From the IMG/VR virus record IMGVR_UViG_3300028045_001344, positions 1 to 64,000 of that record: DNA of 64,000 nt; one strand, given 5' to 3'. The translations under genes were made by a program, and so were the position numbers. Shown here in pieces: positions 63,657 through 64,000 of this stretch. The stretch's first letter is position 1, and the number at the start of each line of letters is the position of its first letter. The notes below the pieces were generated by a model. The model made no database searches and had not been told where the DNA came from. It saw only the letters and a program-made list of their open reading frames with translations. Source of the stretch: a virus.

Positions 63657-63664
63657 TAAATAGT
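63657..63664 (-). promoter_or_regulatory. ACTATTTA octamer upstream of scaffold
   Basis: Copy of the shared octamer 34 bases before the scaffold ATG, with TAGGAG between. Coding-strand context ACTTACTATTTATTGAAG. Confidence 0.55.
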
Positions 63665-63693
63665 AAGTAGGATTAGTAAAATACTATAAATCA

Positions 63694-63942
63694 TCACCCT
63701 GTCGGACCAGGAGGCATCCACGGTGCTGTTTTGCACAAGGCTCGAATTTCTGTATGCGTATAAGTCGAAAGTCCAAGCGTTGCAACCCAAGCTGGTGGTT
63801 CACCTTTCCATTTTAAAATTGCTTGAGATCCGTCTATTGATTTGGCTAATGTATTTATGCTGCTTTCCAGACAATCATTCACAATAGATGGTGTAATATC
63901 AGAAATGCTTATTGTTGTATATGTTAGGTTATTGTTGCTCAT
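63694..63942 (-). CDS. Small structural-type protein, 82 aa
   Basis: Starts at ATG 63942, five bases after AAGGA and one base after the preceding stop. The product has Y-T-T-I-S-I-S-D-I-T-P-S-I-V-N-D-C-L-E-S-S-I-N-T-L-A, then W-K-G-E-P-P-A-W-V, Y-T-H-T-E-I and a terminal P-W-M-P-P-G-P-T-G. A small, partly helical protein; the Pro/Gly end and location before the scaffold suggest a virion part. No family recognised. Confidence 0.6.
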   Translation of the reverse strand: MSNNNLTYTTISISDITPSIVNDCLESSINTLAKSIDGSQAILKWKGEPPAWVATLGLSTYTHTEIRALCKTAPWMPPGPTG

Positions 63943-63943
63943 T

Positions 63944-64000
63944 TTATCCTTCTCCACAAGTTCCTGCATCTGAATTAACTAAAGTTCCCGACACACTGTT
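63944..64000 (-). CDS. C-terminal end of upstream gene (partial)
   Basis: The frame entering from the window edge reads N-S-V-S-G-T-L-V-N-S-D-A-G-T-C-G-E-G and stops (TAA) one base before the next ATG (TAAAATG). Only 18 codons are present, so no function can be given. The Gly/Ser/Thr composition suits a virion protein. Confidence 0.5.
   Translation of the reverse strand, partial: NSVSGTLVNSDAGTCGEG

Noticed and set aside
1-64000. tRNA genes, CRISPR arrays, integrase and attachment sites
   Set aside because: No cloverleaf, regularly spaced repeats, or recombinase motifs were recognised by eye; gaps are too short to hold arrays.

Overview
This window is part of a large tailed-phage genome (Caudoviricetes, contractile-tail myovirus). 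Its structural and replication genes follow the T4 plan but are strongly diverged. Every gene I can support lies on the minus strand, so transcription runs from position 64000 towards 1. Genes are packed with ATGA, TAATG or GTGA overlaps and no non-coding gap exceeds about 130 bases. I see no tRNA or rRNA gene, CRISPR array or insertion sequence. The host cannot be fixed. The window uses Shine-Dalgarno sites and sigma-70-like promoters. A lipoprotein at positions 1-1875 carries MopE-type Cys/Asp repeats and a von Willebrand A domain, an architecture I associate with Myxococcota and related delta-proteobacterial lineages. A host there, or an aquatic host in general, is only an inference.

Layout in transcription order. 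(1) 64000-42132 is the virion block: scaffold (gp22-like), major capsid (gp23-like), neck and tail-completion proteins, tail sheath (frame broken once), tail tube (gp19-like), a gp26-like tail chaperone with an apparent frameshift extension, tape measure, LysM/gp53-like baseplate protein and large baseplate proteins. (2) 42151-22400 is replication and nucleotide metabolism: a short family-A DNA polymerase, a MazG-like pyrophosphohydrolase, a tubulin/FtsZ-like GTPase, gp32-like SSB, UvsX/RecA, a 5'-3' exonuclease, DnaB-like helicase, B12-dependent ribonucleotide reductase, a GroES-like protein, a cupin isomerase, a ParB-like protein, a full family-C (DnaE) polymerase, dUTPase and a Dam-type methylase. 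(3) 22400-19100 holds a mini sigma-like factor, an acidic head-type protein, small membrane proteins, a ClpP-like protease and an amidase endolysin. (4) 19111-11047 holds a large tagged protein, a DNA modification/restriction island (Mom-like, PD-(D/E)XK-like nuclease, methyltransferase, DUF262-HNH nuclease), GroEL and an XhlA-like membrane protein. (5) 10951-9123 holds small genes and Hsp20. (6) 9027-1965 is an operon of unrelated proteins, nine of which share one N-terminal tag. (7) 1875-1 is the lipoprotein.

The most striking system is the tagged operon. Nine proteins with unrelated bodies (ADP-ribosyltransferase-like, zinc metalloprotease, membrane protein, GNAT-like and others) begin with nearly the same 14 residues, MK-L-L-F-E-N-W-R-x-Y-L-x-E. 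The tag ends in (L/I)-x-E, the cleavage signature of T4-type prohead proteases. The predicted capsid cleavage site of this phage (LLRE|A) has the same form. I infer capsid-targeting sequences that load a set of effectors into the head for delivery with the DNA, like T4 Alt and the internal proteins but with a larger and more varied cargo.

Other points of note: an octamer ACTATTTA upstream of eight transcription units, all in the gene orientation (candidate late promoter); two DNA polymerases of different families; a tubulin-like protein beside SSB; a probable +1/-2 frameshift in the tail chaperone gene; and a phage-borne modification/restriction island.
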